From NCBI RefSeq assembly GCF_014203235.1, contig NZ_JACHIN010000001.1, forward strand, positions 682,001-746,000: DNA of 64,000 nt, written 5' to 3'. Numbering within the stretch: position 1 is the first letter of the stretch; each line of letters starts with the position of its first letter. The DNA is from Nonomuraea endophytica. GTDB lineage: Bacteria; Actinomycetota; Actinomycetes; Streptosporangiales; Streptosporangiaceae. Below the pieces are notes generated by a model. The model did no database searches. It was not told the DNA's origin and worked only from the letters and a program-made list of their open reading frames with translations. Below, piece after piece: positions 55,916 through 64,000 of the stretch. The position numbers and the translations under genes were made by a program.

Positions 55916-56827
55916 TTATGGGCGCACCCGGATCTCGCCGACCGGGCGGCCGCCGCCGTACAGGACACCCGTGGCGAGGACGTCCAGGTCGGGGCCGGAC
56001 AGACCGAGGCGGCGCAGGGCGGCGACCGTGACGGGCGTGCGGGCGCGCGACGAGCCGTCCTCGATCTTGACGGTGCCGGCCCGCCCGTCCTCGAAGACGA
56101 AAGCGTCGAACGCCTCGGCCCCGGACTTGAGCATCAGTCCCGGTACGGCCCGCATGAGCCTGGCCTCGTCCCGGTGCGTGCCGGACGTCCACTGCGGATA
56201 GGCGCGCATGGCGTCGAAGACCCGCCGCTCGTGGCTGCCGGGACCACCGAGCGGCAGGGCACGGAACGCCCTGGTCACCCCCACCATGGACACGAAGAAC
56301 AACGGCGCCCCGCACCCGTCCACCCCGGAGGCGGCCACGCGCTCGCCGGTCAGCTCCTCGACCGTCGCCCGCACCGCCCGCTGCAGCGGATGCCGGGGCT
56401 CCAGGTAGGTGTCCAGCGGCCAGTCGTTGAGCACGCAGGTCGCGAGCATGGCGGCGTGCTTGCCCGAGCAGTTCATGTACACGCGGGCCCGATCGGTGAC
56501 CGTCCGGTCCTCGGGATAGTCCTCGGGACACCGCAGAGCCGACTCGTCCAGCCCGGCCCCGGCCAGGATCTTGCGCACCCCGTCCACATGGTACGGCTCG
56601 CCCGCGTGCGAGGCGCAGGCCAGCGCGAGCAGTTCACCCTCCAGCGAGAGCCCGTCGCGGAGCATGCCGAGCGCCTGGATCGGCTTCATGGACGAGCGCG
56701 GCGAGGCGGGCACGTGGACCGCGCCGTGCGCGTCGACCGGCGTCCCGTCCGCGTCCATGGTGAGCACCCGCGCCAGATGCGTGGACTCCACGAACCCGGA
56801 TCGGACAACTTCCACAACGAGCGACAT
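55916..56827 (-). CDS. Asparaginase (AnsA/thermolabile-asparaginase II family)
   Basis: 303 residues. The family (rhizobial-type, Pfam asparaginase_II) shows [33 protein letters not shown] with the S-x-x-K active-site pair, [14 protein letters not shown] with a second S-x-K, and [18 protein letters not shown]. It hydrolyses L-asparagine to aspartate and ammonia. The S-x-x-K/S-x-K arrangement is complete. It converges on the ankyrin gene (9-bp gap) and is divergent from dtd. Confidence 0.9.
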   Translation of the reverse strand: MSLVVEVVRSGFVESTHLARVLTMDADGTPVDAHGAVHVPASPRSSMKPIQALGMLRDGLSLEGELLALACASHAGEPYHVDGVRKILAGAGLDESALRCPEDYPEDRTVTDRARVYMNCSGKHAAMLATCVLNDWPLDTYLEPRHPLQRAVRATVEELTGERVAASGVDGCGAPLFFVSMVGVTRAFRALPLGGPGSHERRVFDAMRAYPQWTSGTHRDEARLMRAVPGLMLKSGAEAFDAFVFEDGRAGTVKIEDGSSRARTPVTVAALRRLGLSGPDLDVLATGVLYGGGRPVGEIRVRP

Positions 56828-56877
56828 TCCTCGCCCCCTTTCATCAGGAGTCTACGGATGGGCGAGAATGTGTTCCC

Positions 56878-57303
56878 ATGCGGGCGGTGGTGCAGCGAGT
56901 GAGTACGGCCTCGGTGGTCGTGGACGGTCAGACGGTGGGCGCGATCGACGAGCCGGGCCTGCTCGTGCTCGTGGGCGTTACCCACACGGACGCGGCGGAG
57001 CAGGCGCGCAAGCTGGCCGCCAAGCTCTGGGGGCTGCGCATCCTGGACGGCGAGAAGTCCTGCTCGGACATCGGCGCGCCGATGCTGGTCGTCAGCCAGT
57101 TCACCCTTTATGCCGACACCAGGAAGGGCCGCCGCCCCACCTGGCAGGCGGCCGCCCCGGGACCGGTGGCCGAGCCGCTCGTGGAGGCCGTGGTGTCCGA
57201 ACTGCGGGCGCTCGGCGCGCACGTCGAGACCGGACGCTTCGCGGCCGACATGAAGGTCTCGCTGGTCAACGACGGCCCCATCACGCTGGTGATCGACGTC
57301 TAG
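56878..57303 (+). CDS. dtd: D-aminoacyl-tRNA deacylase
   Basis: 141 residues. It removes D-amino acids and glycine mischarged on tRNA. The two active-site motifs are present, SQFTLYAD and, as the cross-subunit Gly-cisPro motif, NDGPITL in place of the usual NxGPVT. The N-terminal [17 protein letters not shown] is typical. It is followed immediately by a hairpin terminator. Confidence 0.95.
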   Translation: MRAVVQRVSTASVVVDGQTVGAIDEPGLLVLVGVTHTDAAEQARKLAAKLWGLRILDGEKSCSDIGAPMLVVSQFTLYADTRKGRRPTWQAAAPGPVAEPLVEAVVSELRALGAHVETGRFAADMKVSLVNDGPITLVIDV

Positions 57304-57322
57304 GGTGGGGCTGGCCCCACCC
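57303..57322 (+). terminator. Hairpin directly after dtd
   Basis: GGGTGGGG (57303-57310) pairs with CCCCACCC (57315-57322), loop CTGG; it starts at the last base of the stop codon and is followed by AAAACC. Confidence 0.65.
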
Positions 57323-57379
57323 AAAACCGGCCATCCACCGCCATGTCCCCAGGCAGGCGGCGCTTCCTATCGTTCTGGT

Positions 57380-57793
57380 ATGCGAAAGATCCTCTGGGTG
57401 CTGGCCGGGGCCGCGCTCGTCGTCGCCGCGCTGACCGTCCACGCCTTCGGCCGCGAGCCGGGCCCGGCGCCCGTGCCGCAGGCGGAGACGACGTTCGGCT
57501 ACCACGAGCTCCCGGGGACCGACCTGACCATCGAGGCCGACGGGCCCGTACGGCTCACCGTCGTGGCCGGAGGACGGCAGCGGGTGGCCATCAAGCGGGA
57601 ACTCAGCTGGACCGGCGGGCGCCGCCACGAGGAGTCCTGGGAGGACGCCCAGCACCTGCGCATCGCCTACGCGTGCGACGACGGGTGCGCGGCCGACTAC
57701 GTGCTGACCGTGCCCGAGTCGACCCGGATCACGGTCACCGGCGCGGCCAGAGGGCTCACCTGCGCCGCGAAGGTGACCTGCGCGGAGGAGTGA
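57380..57793 (+). CDS. Membrane-anchored hypothetical protein
   Basis: 137 residues. A membrane helix (KILWVLAGAALVVAALTV) at the N-terminus acts as signal anchor; the extracytoplasmic part is beta-rich, with TDLTIEADGPVRLTVVAGG and ADYVLTVPESTRITVTG, and four Cys in the second half (YACDDGC and TCAAKVTC) that may form two disulphides. The pattern recalls adhesin-like DUF4097 beta-strand repeats but is too short to assign. TATCGT lies 7 nt before the ATG, so it may be leaderless. Confidence 0.7.
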   Translation: MRKILWVLAGAALVVAALTVHAFGREPGPAPVPQAETTFGYHELPGTDLTIEADGPVRLTVVAGGRQRVAIKRELSWTGGRRHEESWEDAQHLRIAYACDDGCAADYVLTVPESTRITVTGAARGLTCAAKVTCAEE

Positions 57794-57860
57794 GCTGCCC
57801 CGCCGCGCCGGATGGCCTTCGCGGCCTGCCGTAGCGGATGGACTGGCGGAACCGGATGGG

Positions 57861-58799
57861 CTAGCGGATGCGGCGGCGCATGGCCGGGTCGATGCTGACG
57901 TTGCGGCCCGCGTCCGGCGGCACGATGATCTCCTGCGTGGCCGCGACGCCGCCGGCCAGCAGCGTGGCGTCGACCGGGACCGTCCGCTTGACCATGGCCA
58001 GCGCGATCGGCCCCAGCTCGTGATGACGGACCGACGAACCGACCGCGCCCACCTCCTGGCTCTCGAAGATGACCGGCGCGCCGTGCGGCGGCAACGTGTC
58101 GACACTGCCGTCGAGGTGCAGGAAGACCAGACGCCGGGGCGGGTGGCCGAGGTTGTGCACGCGCGCGACCGTCTCCTGCCCGCGGTAGCAACCCTTGGTC
58201 AGGTGTACGGCCTCGCCGATCCAGCCCACCTCGTGGGGAATGGTCTTGTGGTCGGTGTCGAGCCCGAGGCGCGGCTGGTGACGCTCGATGCGCAGCGCCT
58301 CGTACGCCCAGATCCCGGCCATGCGGCCCAGACCCGCGCCGAGCTCGGCGCGCGGGATGTAGCGGTCGCCGTCGGCGGTGGAGATCACGGCCAGTTCGGC
58401 GTCGGCGCTGGAGACCTCGACGCGCAGCATGAACCGCATCTTGTCGAGGTAGTCGATCAGCGCTTCGGAGGCGCCGGGCTCCACGTGGGCGAGCACGGCC
58501 TCGCCGTCGTCGACCAGCGTGAGGTGGTGCTCGACGCGGCCCTGCAGGTCGAGGATGAGGGTCTGGGTCCACTCCCCCGGCTTGAGGGTGTCGAGCTTGT
58601 TGGAGGTCAGATCGTTGAGCCATTTCAGCCGGTCTGCCCCGGAGACGCGGACGATCTCGCGATTGCTGCGGTCGACGACCGCCTCTCCCTTGATCAGCGC
58701 GCGCTGTTCGGCGAACAGGTCGCCGTAGTGCGCCGCCACGTCGGCGTCGGGGGCTTCGGCCGCGACCGCGCCGGGGAGATCGAGCAGAGGGCTACGCAT
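57861..58799 (-). CDS. ygfZ: Folate-binding YgfZ/GcvT-like protein
   Basis: 312 residues. The YgfZ signature K-G-C-Y-x-G-Q-E appears as TKGCYRGQETVARVHN; the N-terminal domain is GcvT-like, with LKWLNDLTSNKLDTLKPGE. YgfZ uses tetrahydrofolate to assist iron-sulphur cluster assembly and repair. It lies downstream (11 bp) of the Fur-family regulator on the same strand, which is an iron-related arrangement. Confidence 0.9.
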   Translation of the reverse strand: MRSPLLDLPGAVAAEAPDADVAAHYGDLFAEQRALIKGEAVVDRSNREIVRVSGADRLKWLNDLTSNKLDTLKPGEWTQTLILDLQGRVEHHLTLVDDGEAVLAHVEPGASEALIDYLDKMRFMLRVEVSSADAELAVISTADGDRYIPRAELGAGLGRMAGIWAYEALRIERHQPRLGLDTDHKTIPHEVGWIGEAVHLTKGCYRGQETVARVHNLGHPPRRLVFLHLDGSVDTLPPHGAPVIFESQEVGAVGSSVRHHELGPIALAMVKRTVPVDATLLAGGVAATQEIIVPPDAGRNVSIDPAMRRRIR

Positions 58800-58809
58800 G
58801 CCTTCCAGG

Positions 58810-59223
58810 CTATCTGCAGTTGCGGCACAGCCCGAAGACGGTCAGGTGATGGACGTCGGCGACGAACCCGAGCTGGTCGTCCAGCCCTTTGACCAGGCCT
58901 TCCGCCATTTCGGGCCCGACCTCCCCGACTTCGCCGCAGCCCCGGCAGACCAGGTGCACGTGGTCGGCGTCGGCGGCCAGGTGGTAGGTGGGCGCGCCGT
59001 GGCCGAGGTGGGTGTGGGTGACCATGCCCAGCTCTTCGAGGAGTTCCAGGGTCCGGTAGACAGTGGAGATGTTCACCCCGCGCGCCGTCTCCCGGACCTT
59101 GACACAGATCTCCTCCGGGGTGGCGTGCTCAAGGTCCTTGACCGCTTCCAGCACCAGCTGCCGCTGCGGCGTGACCCGGTAGCCCTTGGCGCGGAGTTCC
59201 TCGTGCCACTGCGTCTCCGTCAT
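58810..59223 (-). CDS. Fur-family regulator
   Basis: 137 residues. Winged helix: GYRVTPQRQLVLEAVKDLEHATPEEICVKV, with recognition helix NISTVYRTLELLEELGMV. Regulatory metal ligands are HVHLVC with the Cys-x-x-Cys CRGCG and a C-terminal CRNC, giving a structural zinc site; HLGHGAPTYHLAADADHVHLV contains the sensor histidines. Whether it senses iron, zinc (Zur), manganese or peroxide cannot be fixed by eye. It heads a unit with ygfZ. The ATG at 59223 follows CAGGGC. Confidence 0.9.
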   Translation of the reverse strand: MTETQWHEELRAKGYRVTPQRQLVLEAVKDLEHATPEEICVKVRETARGVNISTVYRTLELLEELGMVTHTHLGHGAPTYHLAADADHVHLVCRGCGEVGEVGPEMAEGLVKGLDDQLGFVADVHHLTVFGLCRNCR

Positions 59224-59302
59224 GCCCTGAGAATAATCGCTTGCCCGGGTTCGGGAGCCTCGCATAGCGTCGTCAGCACGCGGAAAGGAGGTGGTCCAAA
59301 CA

Positions 59303-59344
59303 ATGGTGATTCATAGTTGGGCTAGCGAGGTGGTTGTCCGCTAA
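59303..59344 (+). CDS. Possible 13-residue peptide gene with optimal ribosome site
   Basis: ATG at 59303, 13 codons (MVIHSWASEVVVR), TAA at 59342. The upstream AAAGGAGGTG (59284-59293) matches the complement of the 16S rRNA 3' end over 10 nt, spaced 9 nt from the ATG. The last codons lie within a hairpin. No plus-strand gene follows for over 1 kb, so it is either a stand-alone peptide, a decoy or a short regulatory RNA with a translated part. Confidence 0.4.
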   Translation: MVIHSWASEVVVR

Positions 59345-59354
59345 CGAAGCGGAC
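59336..59354 (+). terminator. Hairpin overlapping the stop codon of the 13-codon ORF
   Basis: GTCCGCT (59336-59342) pairs perfectly with AGCGGAC (59348-59354) around AACGA. The stop codon lies at the top of the left arm, so a translating ribosome would melt the stem. Confidence 0.45.
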
Positions 59355-59454
59355 TCCATTGTCTCGCGTCGTTTCGGCGAAATTCGAGGCAACCACCGGG
59401 GCCCCGCGGCTGCTGGGGGGCGGGAGGTCCATCCCGACCCATGGCCCATCCAGC

Positions 59455-59474
59455 CCGCCCGCTCGAGCGGGCGG
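59455..59474 (-). terminator. 20-bp perfect palindrome after the DUF2470 gene
   Basis: CCGCCC-GCTCGAGC-GGGCGG reads the same on both strands. It lies 33 nt after the DUF2470 stop on the minus strand and probably ends that transcript. As a perfect palindrome it could also be a protein site. Confidence 0.5.
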
Positions 59475-59506
59475 AGCCTGCCCGGGGCCCTTTCGCCTTT
59501 TCTCTC

Positions 59507-59803
59507 CTAGTGCTCGCTCCGCCAGGGGATGCCGAGCTTCTCGCAGGACTCGCGGTAGAGCGTCACGACCGCCTTGCGCACCTGGGGACGCTCGGTCAGC
59601 GTCTCCCCCCACGGCACGTTGAGCTTCTCGCCCCCGTCGATCGTGAACTCGATCGCCTCCGCCGTCACGTCACTCGTGACCGCCTCGGTGGCCTCGGGCC
59701 GCCCGCCCAGCCCGCGCACGATGATGAGCGCGTCGTCGGTGTGGTCGTCGTTCATGTGGCGCTTGATCGCCTCGACGACATCAGGGGTGAAAGGGGTAGT
59801 CAT
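59507..59803 (-). CDS. DUF2470-domain protein
   Basis: 98 residues. The domain motif HMNDDHTDDALIIVRGLGG is typical; such domains are found at the C-terminus of heme-utilisation or PPOX-type enzymes (HugZ-like) and alone in actinomycetes, where heme or F420-related binding has been suggested. The protein ends WRSEH. It follows the nitrobindin-like gene by 6 bp and is thus likely co-transcribed. Confidence 0.87.
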   Translation of the reverse strand: MTTPFTPDVVEAIKRHMNDDHTDDALIIVRGLGGRPEATEAVTSDVTAEAIEFTIDGGEKLNVPWGETLTERPQVRKAVVTLYRESCEKLGIPWRSEH

Positions 59804-59809
59804 ATCCGC

Positions 59810-60298
59810 TCAAGCTACCTTCTTCAGCTCCGCCGACATATGGGACGTCAGCGGGTGTCCGGCGGCGGCCATGTCATAGGCCCACATGAGGTTCCCGTTG
59901 ACCAGCCCGTAGATCCTTTGCCCCGCCGTGTATTCCTTGGCCGACTCCGTCCGCGCCACCACGTCGGTGCGCAGCTCGATCTTGTGGAAGACGACCTCGC
60001 CCAGGTAGATCTCCACGATGCCCGTGGGATGCGCCAGCACCACCTCAAGCTGCCGCTCGGGCCGCGCCCGCCAGTAGCCCGACTCGGTGGCCAGCGGCCG
60101 CACCCGGTTACCGTCCTCGTCGAGCAGCCAGGTCCGGCTCACGTACTCCAGGAACGGCTTGCCGTTGTGCCCGAACTCGATCTCCTGCCCGAAGTTGAAG
60201 CTCTCGATCGTGGGATATCCGCCCACTCCGGCGCCTTCCCACCTGCCCAGCAGGAAGGAGATGTGCTCAAGATCGGGGTGTGCCTCAGGGGTTTCCAT
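59810..60298 (-). CDS. Nitrobindin-like heme-binding protein (DUF1794/FABP-like)
   Basis: 162 residues forming a 10-stranded beta-barrel. GRWEGAGVGGYPTIESFNFGQEIEF carries the GxWxGxG motif of nitrobindins, and the proximal heme His is expected in HPLTSHMSAELKKVA near the C-terminus (SHMSA). Nitrobindins bind ferric heme and isomerise peroxynitrite or sense NO. The ATG at 60298 was chosen; an ATG four codons earlier is also possible. It pairs with the DUF2470 gene. The nearby Fur regulator and YgfZ add to an iron/heme theme. Confidence 0.88.
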   Translation of the reverse strand: METPEAHPDLEHISFLLGRWEGAGVGGYPTIESFNFGQEIEFGHNGKPFLEYVSRTWLLDEDGNRVRPLATESGYWRARPERQLEVVLAHPTGIVEIYLGEVVFHKIELRTDVVARTESAKEYTAGQRIYGLVNGNLMWAYDMAAAGHPLTSHMSAELKKVA

Positions 60299-60410
60299 GC
60301 CGCCCAACATTACTCTCCGTCGCCCGCCGTTCCCGGGGTACGGCATGCCCTCGCACCCCGCCCGTGGGTGCGGTTCTGAGGGCCGGCGGAGGAGGCGTAG
60401 GGTGGCCTGC

Positions 60411-60773
60411 ATGGCACGATCACTGGTGATCAAAGTGACCGCGGGGGCCGACGCCCCCGAGCGGTGCAACCAGGCCTTCACCGTCGCCGCGGCCGCCCTG
60501 GCCAGCGGTGTTTCCGTATCCCTCTGGCTGACCGGCGAGGCCTCCTGGTTCGCGTTGCCGGGCAGGGCCAAGGAGTTCAGCCTCCCCCACGCCGCCCCCC
60601 TGACCGACCTGCTGGACGTGGTCCTGGCCGCCGGCCGCGTCACGGTCTGCACCCAGTGCGCCGCCCGCCGCGAGATCACGGTGGACGACCTCATCGACGG
60701 CGTGCGCATCGCCGGAGCCCCCGCCTTCGTCGAGGAAGCGGTGGCGGAGGGCGCTCAGGCGCTGATCTACTGA
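60411..60773 (+). CDS. DsrE-family protein
   Basis: 120 residues. Rossmann-like DsrE fold: VIKVTAGADAPERCNQAFTVAAAALASGVSVSLWLT, then LPHAAPLTDLLDVVLAAG, and CTQCAARREI with two Cys that could carry sulphur, as in DsrE/TusD proteins. The function in actinomycetes is not established. TAGGGT lies 7 nt before the ATG (TAGGGTggcctgcATG), so a leaderless transcript is likely. It ends in a 7-bp overlap with the convergent HEAT-repeat gene. Confidence 0.82.
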   Translation: MARSLVIKVTAGADAPERCNQAFTVAAAALASGVSVSLWLTGEASWFALPGRAKEFSLPHAAPLTDLLDVVLAAGRVTVCTQCAARREITVDDLIDGVRIAGAPAFVEEAVAEGAQALIY

Positions 60774-62428
60774 CCTTCGATCCGCCCCAGCGCCTCGGCC
60801 GCCGCCCGCCGGTAGCGGTCGTCCAGGTGCGCGTCCCAGTGGGTCACCCGGGCGGGGCCGGAGGCGATGGTTTGGAGCGCGGGCACCGCCTCGGCCGCCG
60901 CCTTCCCCAGCCACCCCAGCGCCTCGACCGCCCGCAAGCCCTCGCTCGGGTAGGTGATGGTGTCATCGGGCAGCGGCCGGACCGTGACGGCGGCCAGAAG
61001 CGGCTCGACGAGCCCGTCGGCATCACCGGTGATCGCCCACAGCGCCCGCGCGATGCCCACCCGGTCCCACCGGAAGCCGTCGACCTCGTCGTCCAGCAAG
61101 GCCCGCAGACGCGGCGCCGCGCCCGCCGCCACCGGCCCGAGGTCTTCCAGCAGCGGCGCCAGATCACGTGCGCTGTGACCGCTTTCCGCCAGGCGTGCCG
61201 TGATGATCGCGACCACGTCGCCGGGATCGCCGGTGATCCGCCAGAGCGCCCACGCCGCGTCCGGCCGCTCCGACTCGTCGTCCAGCACTCCCCTGACGTG
61301 CGGCACCGCCTCCGCGGCGGCAGGCCCGATCGCCCCCAGAAGCGGCAGCACGATGATCGAATACCCGTAGCGCGGGAACTTCGTCGTCAACGCCGGGAGC
61401 AACGGCGCCGCCGCCTCGCCCCAGTCCACCAGGGCGTAGATGACCTCGACCAGATCGAAGCCGCGGTTCCCCCTCAGTTCGGGACCGCGCAGGAAGGCGT
61501 CCAGGCCCGTCAGCAGCCGGTCCGCGTGCGGGGCCATCGCCCGGACCGCCTCGGCCAGGAAGTCGGCCTGTTCCGCCGACACCTCGCCCGCCTCGGCGAC
61601 GATCTCGACCAGGCCGGGGAAGTCGCCGGGATAGGTCTCGGGCGCTCTGTCCACAAGGATGGGGACAAGTTCTCGCGCGGCCGTACGCCAGCGCAGCACC
61701 GCGTCCTTGACCTCTATCTGGCCCCAGCCCTTGAGCCGCTCCCTGGTGGCCAGCTCGACCGCCAGCGCGCGGTGCCACTTCTCGGACTCCTGGAAGGCGT
61801 CCCACAGCCGCAGCTCCGGCGGCAGCCGCTTGAAGACGGGGTCGCCGACGGCCGCGACCCGCACGGCCTCGGGATCGGGCTCGGACACGTCCGCCCTGGC
61901 CAGTCCCGCGGCGGCCGCCACGCGTAAGACGGGGTGCTACAGGGACCGGAACCACTCCACGTTCTCGCGGGCGGCGAGCATCCCGACGGCCAGCACCGCC
62001 GCGGCCCGCACGTCCAGGTGTCCTGTGGAGGCACGCGCCTTCAACGGGCCGACGCTCCGGGCGGCGCCGTCGGGCAGCCGGCTCAGCAGGTACGCGGCCC
62101 TGATGGCGACCTTCCGCTTCGGGTCGTCCAGCAGCCGGATCGGCGTCTCCAGAGCCGCCAGCATGCCCGCCCGCGCCACTGCCGCGTGGTCGGGCTCCGG
62201 CGGCAGATCAGGGTCGCGGAAGTCGTCCAGGGCGCCGGTGCCGTCGGCCACCTCGGCCAGGAGCCTGAGGATCAGCGCCCGGCGCGGCAGCCCCGGGATC
62301 GCGAGCTGCTCCATGAGGTAGGGCACCAGCCGGCCGGCATATTCCCGGACCTCCTTAGAGGAGTGGCCGGTGAAGCACTTGCGCCACAGGTCCCACACGT
62401 CGAGCCGCGGGGCCTCCGCACCGGTCAA
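60767..62428 (-). pseudogene. HEAT-repeat protein gene interrupted by one in-frame TAG
   Basis: Two open stretches, 62428-61937 (163 codons) and the rest (from 61936 to 60767), lie in the same frame, separated only by TAG at 61939-61937. Protein-like sequence runs straight through: GMLAARENVEWFRSL before the TAG, and HPVLRVAAAAGLARADVSEP after it. The whole product, about 550 residues, is built of HEAT-type helical repeats (RYRRAAAEALGRIEG, VEALGWLGKAAAEAVPALQTI), usual in protein scaffolds. One point change explains the defect; readthrough or sequencing error cannot be excluded. It overlaps gatD by 4 bp with a TTG start (TTGA), which is weak support for that start. The GTG at 61921 could start the second part alone. 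Confidence 0.75.
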
Positions 62429-63138
62429 CGGGGCAGGACGGCGGAGAGGCGTTCGGTGCGCAGGGCCTCGTACCAGCGGTCGTCCAGCGGCGGGAGGTCG
62501 CCGGCCGACCAGGTCAGCAGGAGGTCGGCCAGGGCCGGGTTGCGGGCGAGGGCGGGGCCGTGCAGGTAGGTGCCGACGACGTGGCCGGCGTAGCAGCCCT
62601 CGAAGCCGTTGCCGTTGCCCACGCCGGTGACGACCTGGGACAGCGGCTTGACGCCGGGGCCAAGCTGGGTGACGCCCATGTGGTTCTCGAAGCCGGTCAG
62701 CGTGGGCAGGTTGAGCGCGCTGTCGACCTCGGCGACGAGTTCGCCCACGGCGCGGGCGGGGCCCCGGGTGCTGCTGATGTCGAGGACGCCGATGCCGTCG
62801 ACCGGCTGGCCCTCCTCGCCGCCGAAGGTGGATCCCATGATCTGGTAGCCGGCGCAGACGGCCAGCATGGCCGCCCCTCGGGCGATGGCGCGGTGCAGGC
62901 CGCCGTCGCGGCGCAGCCGTTCAGCGGCGAGGATCTGGGGGCGGTCCTCGCCGCCGCCGATGAGGTAGATGTCGCCGGTCTCCGGCACGGGGTCGGCCGA
63001 GCGTACGTGGACGACCTCGGCGTCGATGCCCCGGCGGCGGGCACGCTGCTCCAGCACCAGCGCGTTGCCCTGGTCGCCGTAGGTGCTGAGCAGGTCGGGG
63101 TAGATCCAGACGATGCGCAGGGTGCTGTCAGACGGCAC
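62425..63138 (-). CDS. gatD: Lipid II isoglutaminyl synthase, glutaminase subunit GatD
   Basis: 237 residues, a class I glutamine amidotransferase of the CobB/CobQ type. The catalytic Cys lies in MLAVCAGYQIMG and the His in VVGTYLHGP; YGDQGNALVLEQRARRRGI near the start is typical. It supplies ammonia to MurT, and the pair amidates the alpha-carboxyl of D-glutamate in lipid II, a step in peptidoglycan synthesis. It overlaps murT by 11 bp, so the two are translated together. Confidence 0.93.
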   Translation of the reverse strand: MPSDSTLRIVWIYPDLLSTYGDQGNALVLEQRARRRGIDAEVVHVRSADPVPETGDIYLIGGGEDRPQILAAERLRRDGGLHRAIARGAAMLAVCAGYQIMGSTFGGEEGQPVDGIGVLDISSTRGPARAVGELVAEVDSALNLPTLTGFENHMGVTQLGPGVKPLSQVVTGVGNGNGFEGCYAGHVVGTYLHGPALARNPALADLLLTWSAGDLPPLDDRWYEALRTERLSAVLPR

Positions 63139-64000
63139 GGCCGAACTCCGATCGGATCTGCTGGAAGGCGGTGTAGTTGGCGATCACGTCGACCCGGCCG
63201 GGCGGCTGCGCGGCGAGGGCCTCGGAGAAGGTGTCGGCCAGCACGAACGGCACGTCGGCGACGTCGAGCCGCAGCGCCAGGTCGAGCCGGCGCTCACCGG
63301 TGACGAACACCGGCCGCCCGCGCAGGATGCGGTAGTCGACGTCCCAGAGCCAGGAGGTGTCGCGGCCGTCGGGGCCCTGGGCGTTGACCGACAGGATGAT
63401 CGGCAGCGCCGGGTCGGAAACGTCGAAGGCCTCCAGCCAGCCTGCCGGGTTCTTGGCCAGGAGCAGGCGGGCGTGGCGGCCGTCGCGCTCGACGGTGGTG
63501 TAGCGGCCGGCCACGGAGGTGACCTCGCGCAGCCTCGGCAGGGCGCGCTCGACCGGCAGCCCGAACGCCTCGGCGACGGCCAGGGCCATCGCGGCGTTGG
63601 AGCGGTTGGCGGCGCCGGGCAGCTGGATGTCGAGCACCCAGCGCTGGCCGCGCGGGTCGATCACGGCGTCGTCGTCGAGGATCCACTGCGGCTCGGGCCG
63701 GTGGAAGGTGCACTCGCGGCAGGCCCAGTGCCTGTCTTTACGATCGAGCGGCCCGCCGCACTCGGGACAGCACCAGCTGTCCTCCTTCCAGCGCTGGCCG
63801 CCGGAGACCCAGGTGACCTTGGCGGCGGTGGAGGCGCCCCAGGTGACGAGGGGGTCGTCGCAGTTGGCGATGACGTGGGTGGGTTTGCCGGACAGGGCCC
63901 GCCGCCACTTCTGGGCCAGCAGCCAGATCTCGGCGGCGCGGTCCATCTGGTCGCGGCTGAGGTTCATGAGGCAGACGACGCCCGCGCCGGTGGTGTCGAG
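63128..64000 (-). CDS. murT: Lipid II isoglutaminyl synthase, MurT subunit (C-terminal part; runs off right edge)
   Basis: About 290 C-terminal residues of a Mur-ligase-like protein; the N-terminal ATPase P-loop is beyond the window. NLSRDQMDRAAEIW is the conserved segment after strand 6. The MurT-specific zinc ribbon is complete: CCPECGG and CRECTF. Further landmarks are PGAANRSNAAMALAVAEAFGL and LLLAKNPAGWLEAF, as in Mur ligases. The DUF1727 C-terminal domain has VFVTGERRLDLALRLDVADV and the end TAFQQIRSEFGRAV. It activates the D-Glu carboxylate for GatD. An ATG at 63967 is internal and not the start. Confidence 0.93.
   Translation of the reverse strand, partial: LDTTGAGVVCLMNLSRDQMDRAAEIWLLAQKWRRALSGKPTHVIANCDDPLVTWGASTAAKVTWVSGGQRWKEDSWCCPECGGPLDRKDRHWACRECTFHRPEPQWILDDDAVIDPRGQRWVLDIQLPGAANRSNAAMALAVAEAFGLPVERALPRLREVTSVAGRYTTVERDGRHARLLLAKNPAGWLEAFDVSDPALPIILSVNAQGPDGRDTSWLWDVDYRILRGRPVFVTGERRLDLALRLDVADVPFVLADTFSEALAAQPPGRVDVIANYTAFQQIRSEFGRAV

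Overview
The window is 64 kb of very GC-rich actinobacterial chromosome. A spore-forming actinomycete of the Streptosporangiaceae type (Nonomuraea/Streptosporangium-like) is my best guess. The evidence is a mycothiol glycosyltransferase (mshA), IdeR, CarD, SenX3-RegX3 with PhoU, MurT-GatD, an Rv0474-hbhA-Rv0476-like block, many GTG/TTG starts, apparently leaderless promoters, and frequent GTGA/ATGA stop-start overlaps. The genus is an inference from family resemblance; no 16S or ribosomal protein gene lies in the window.

Layout. 1-15.3 kb is mostly core: a truncated PAS-GAF sensor, IdeR, an MFS exporter with pdxH, citrate synthase, serC, an orphan BlaI, a UPF0114 membrane protein, a rhomboid protease, a crotonase-SDR pair, a STAS protein, a K+ channel with an RCK domain, a CbiMQO metal ECF transporter with a striking inverted-repeat cluster upstream, and a GT2 glycosyltransferase. 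15.6-16.7 kb is a small operon (unknown protein, ClpX-type zinc finger, 35-aa peptide) whose second ribosome site lies in a hairpin, followed by a 37-bp minisatellite. 16.7-21.8 kb holds a CHRD protein, a MerR regulator divergent from an amine dehydrogenase-like oxidoreductase plus a carboxymuconolactone decarboxylase-family protein, and a Tat-exported cholesterol oxidase.

21.9-26.1 kb is a decayed accessory island: lower coding density, relaxed codon use, a frameshifted secreted protein, a GNAT enzyme, a tyrosine recombinase with at least three frameshifts and a DUF6461 protein. It ends at the 3' side of a tRNA-Thr(TGT) gene, the usual target of such recombinases. 26.1-39 kb returns to core: rlmB-cysS, PPOX protein, DUF2637 protein, a fumarylacetoacetase-fold protein that appears to have lost nearly all catalytic residues, two GlsB/YeaQ proteins, carD-ispF, a PCuAC-like lipoprotein, regX3-senX3 divergent from phoU across a clear PHO box, gpmA, YbjN and mshA.

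39.7-64 kb carries an SDR-methyltransferase pair, a macro-domain protein, BlaI-M56, the HTH-HbhA-DUF2516 block, GDSL lipoprotein, AlaX, a GntR-TetR chimera divergent from a FAD monooxygenase, an ATP-dependent DNA ligase, a tightly overlapping DUF2207-sigma-serine hydrolase chain, a SenS/SenR/HbpS-like heme-sensing locus with an ankyrin lipoprotein, asparaginase, dtd, YgfZ, a Fur-family regulator, a possible 13-codon gene, DUF2470 and nitrobindin-like heme proteins, a DsrE protein, a HEAT-repeat gene broken by one in-frame TAG, and gatD-murT (murT runs off the right edge).

The most unusual items are the fumarylacetoacetase pseudoenzyme, the 13-codon ORF with a near-perfect Shine-Dalgarno and a hairpin over its stop, the in-frame amber codon in the HEAT gene, and three G-rich tracts that each lie upstream of a minus-strand gene.
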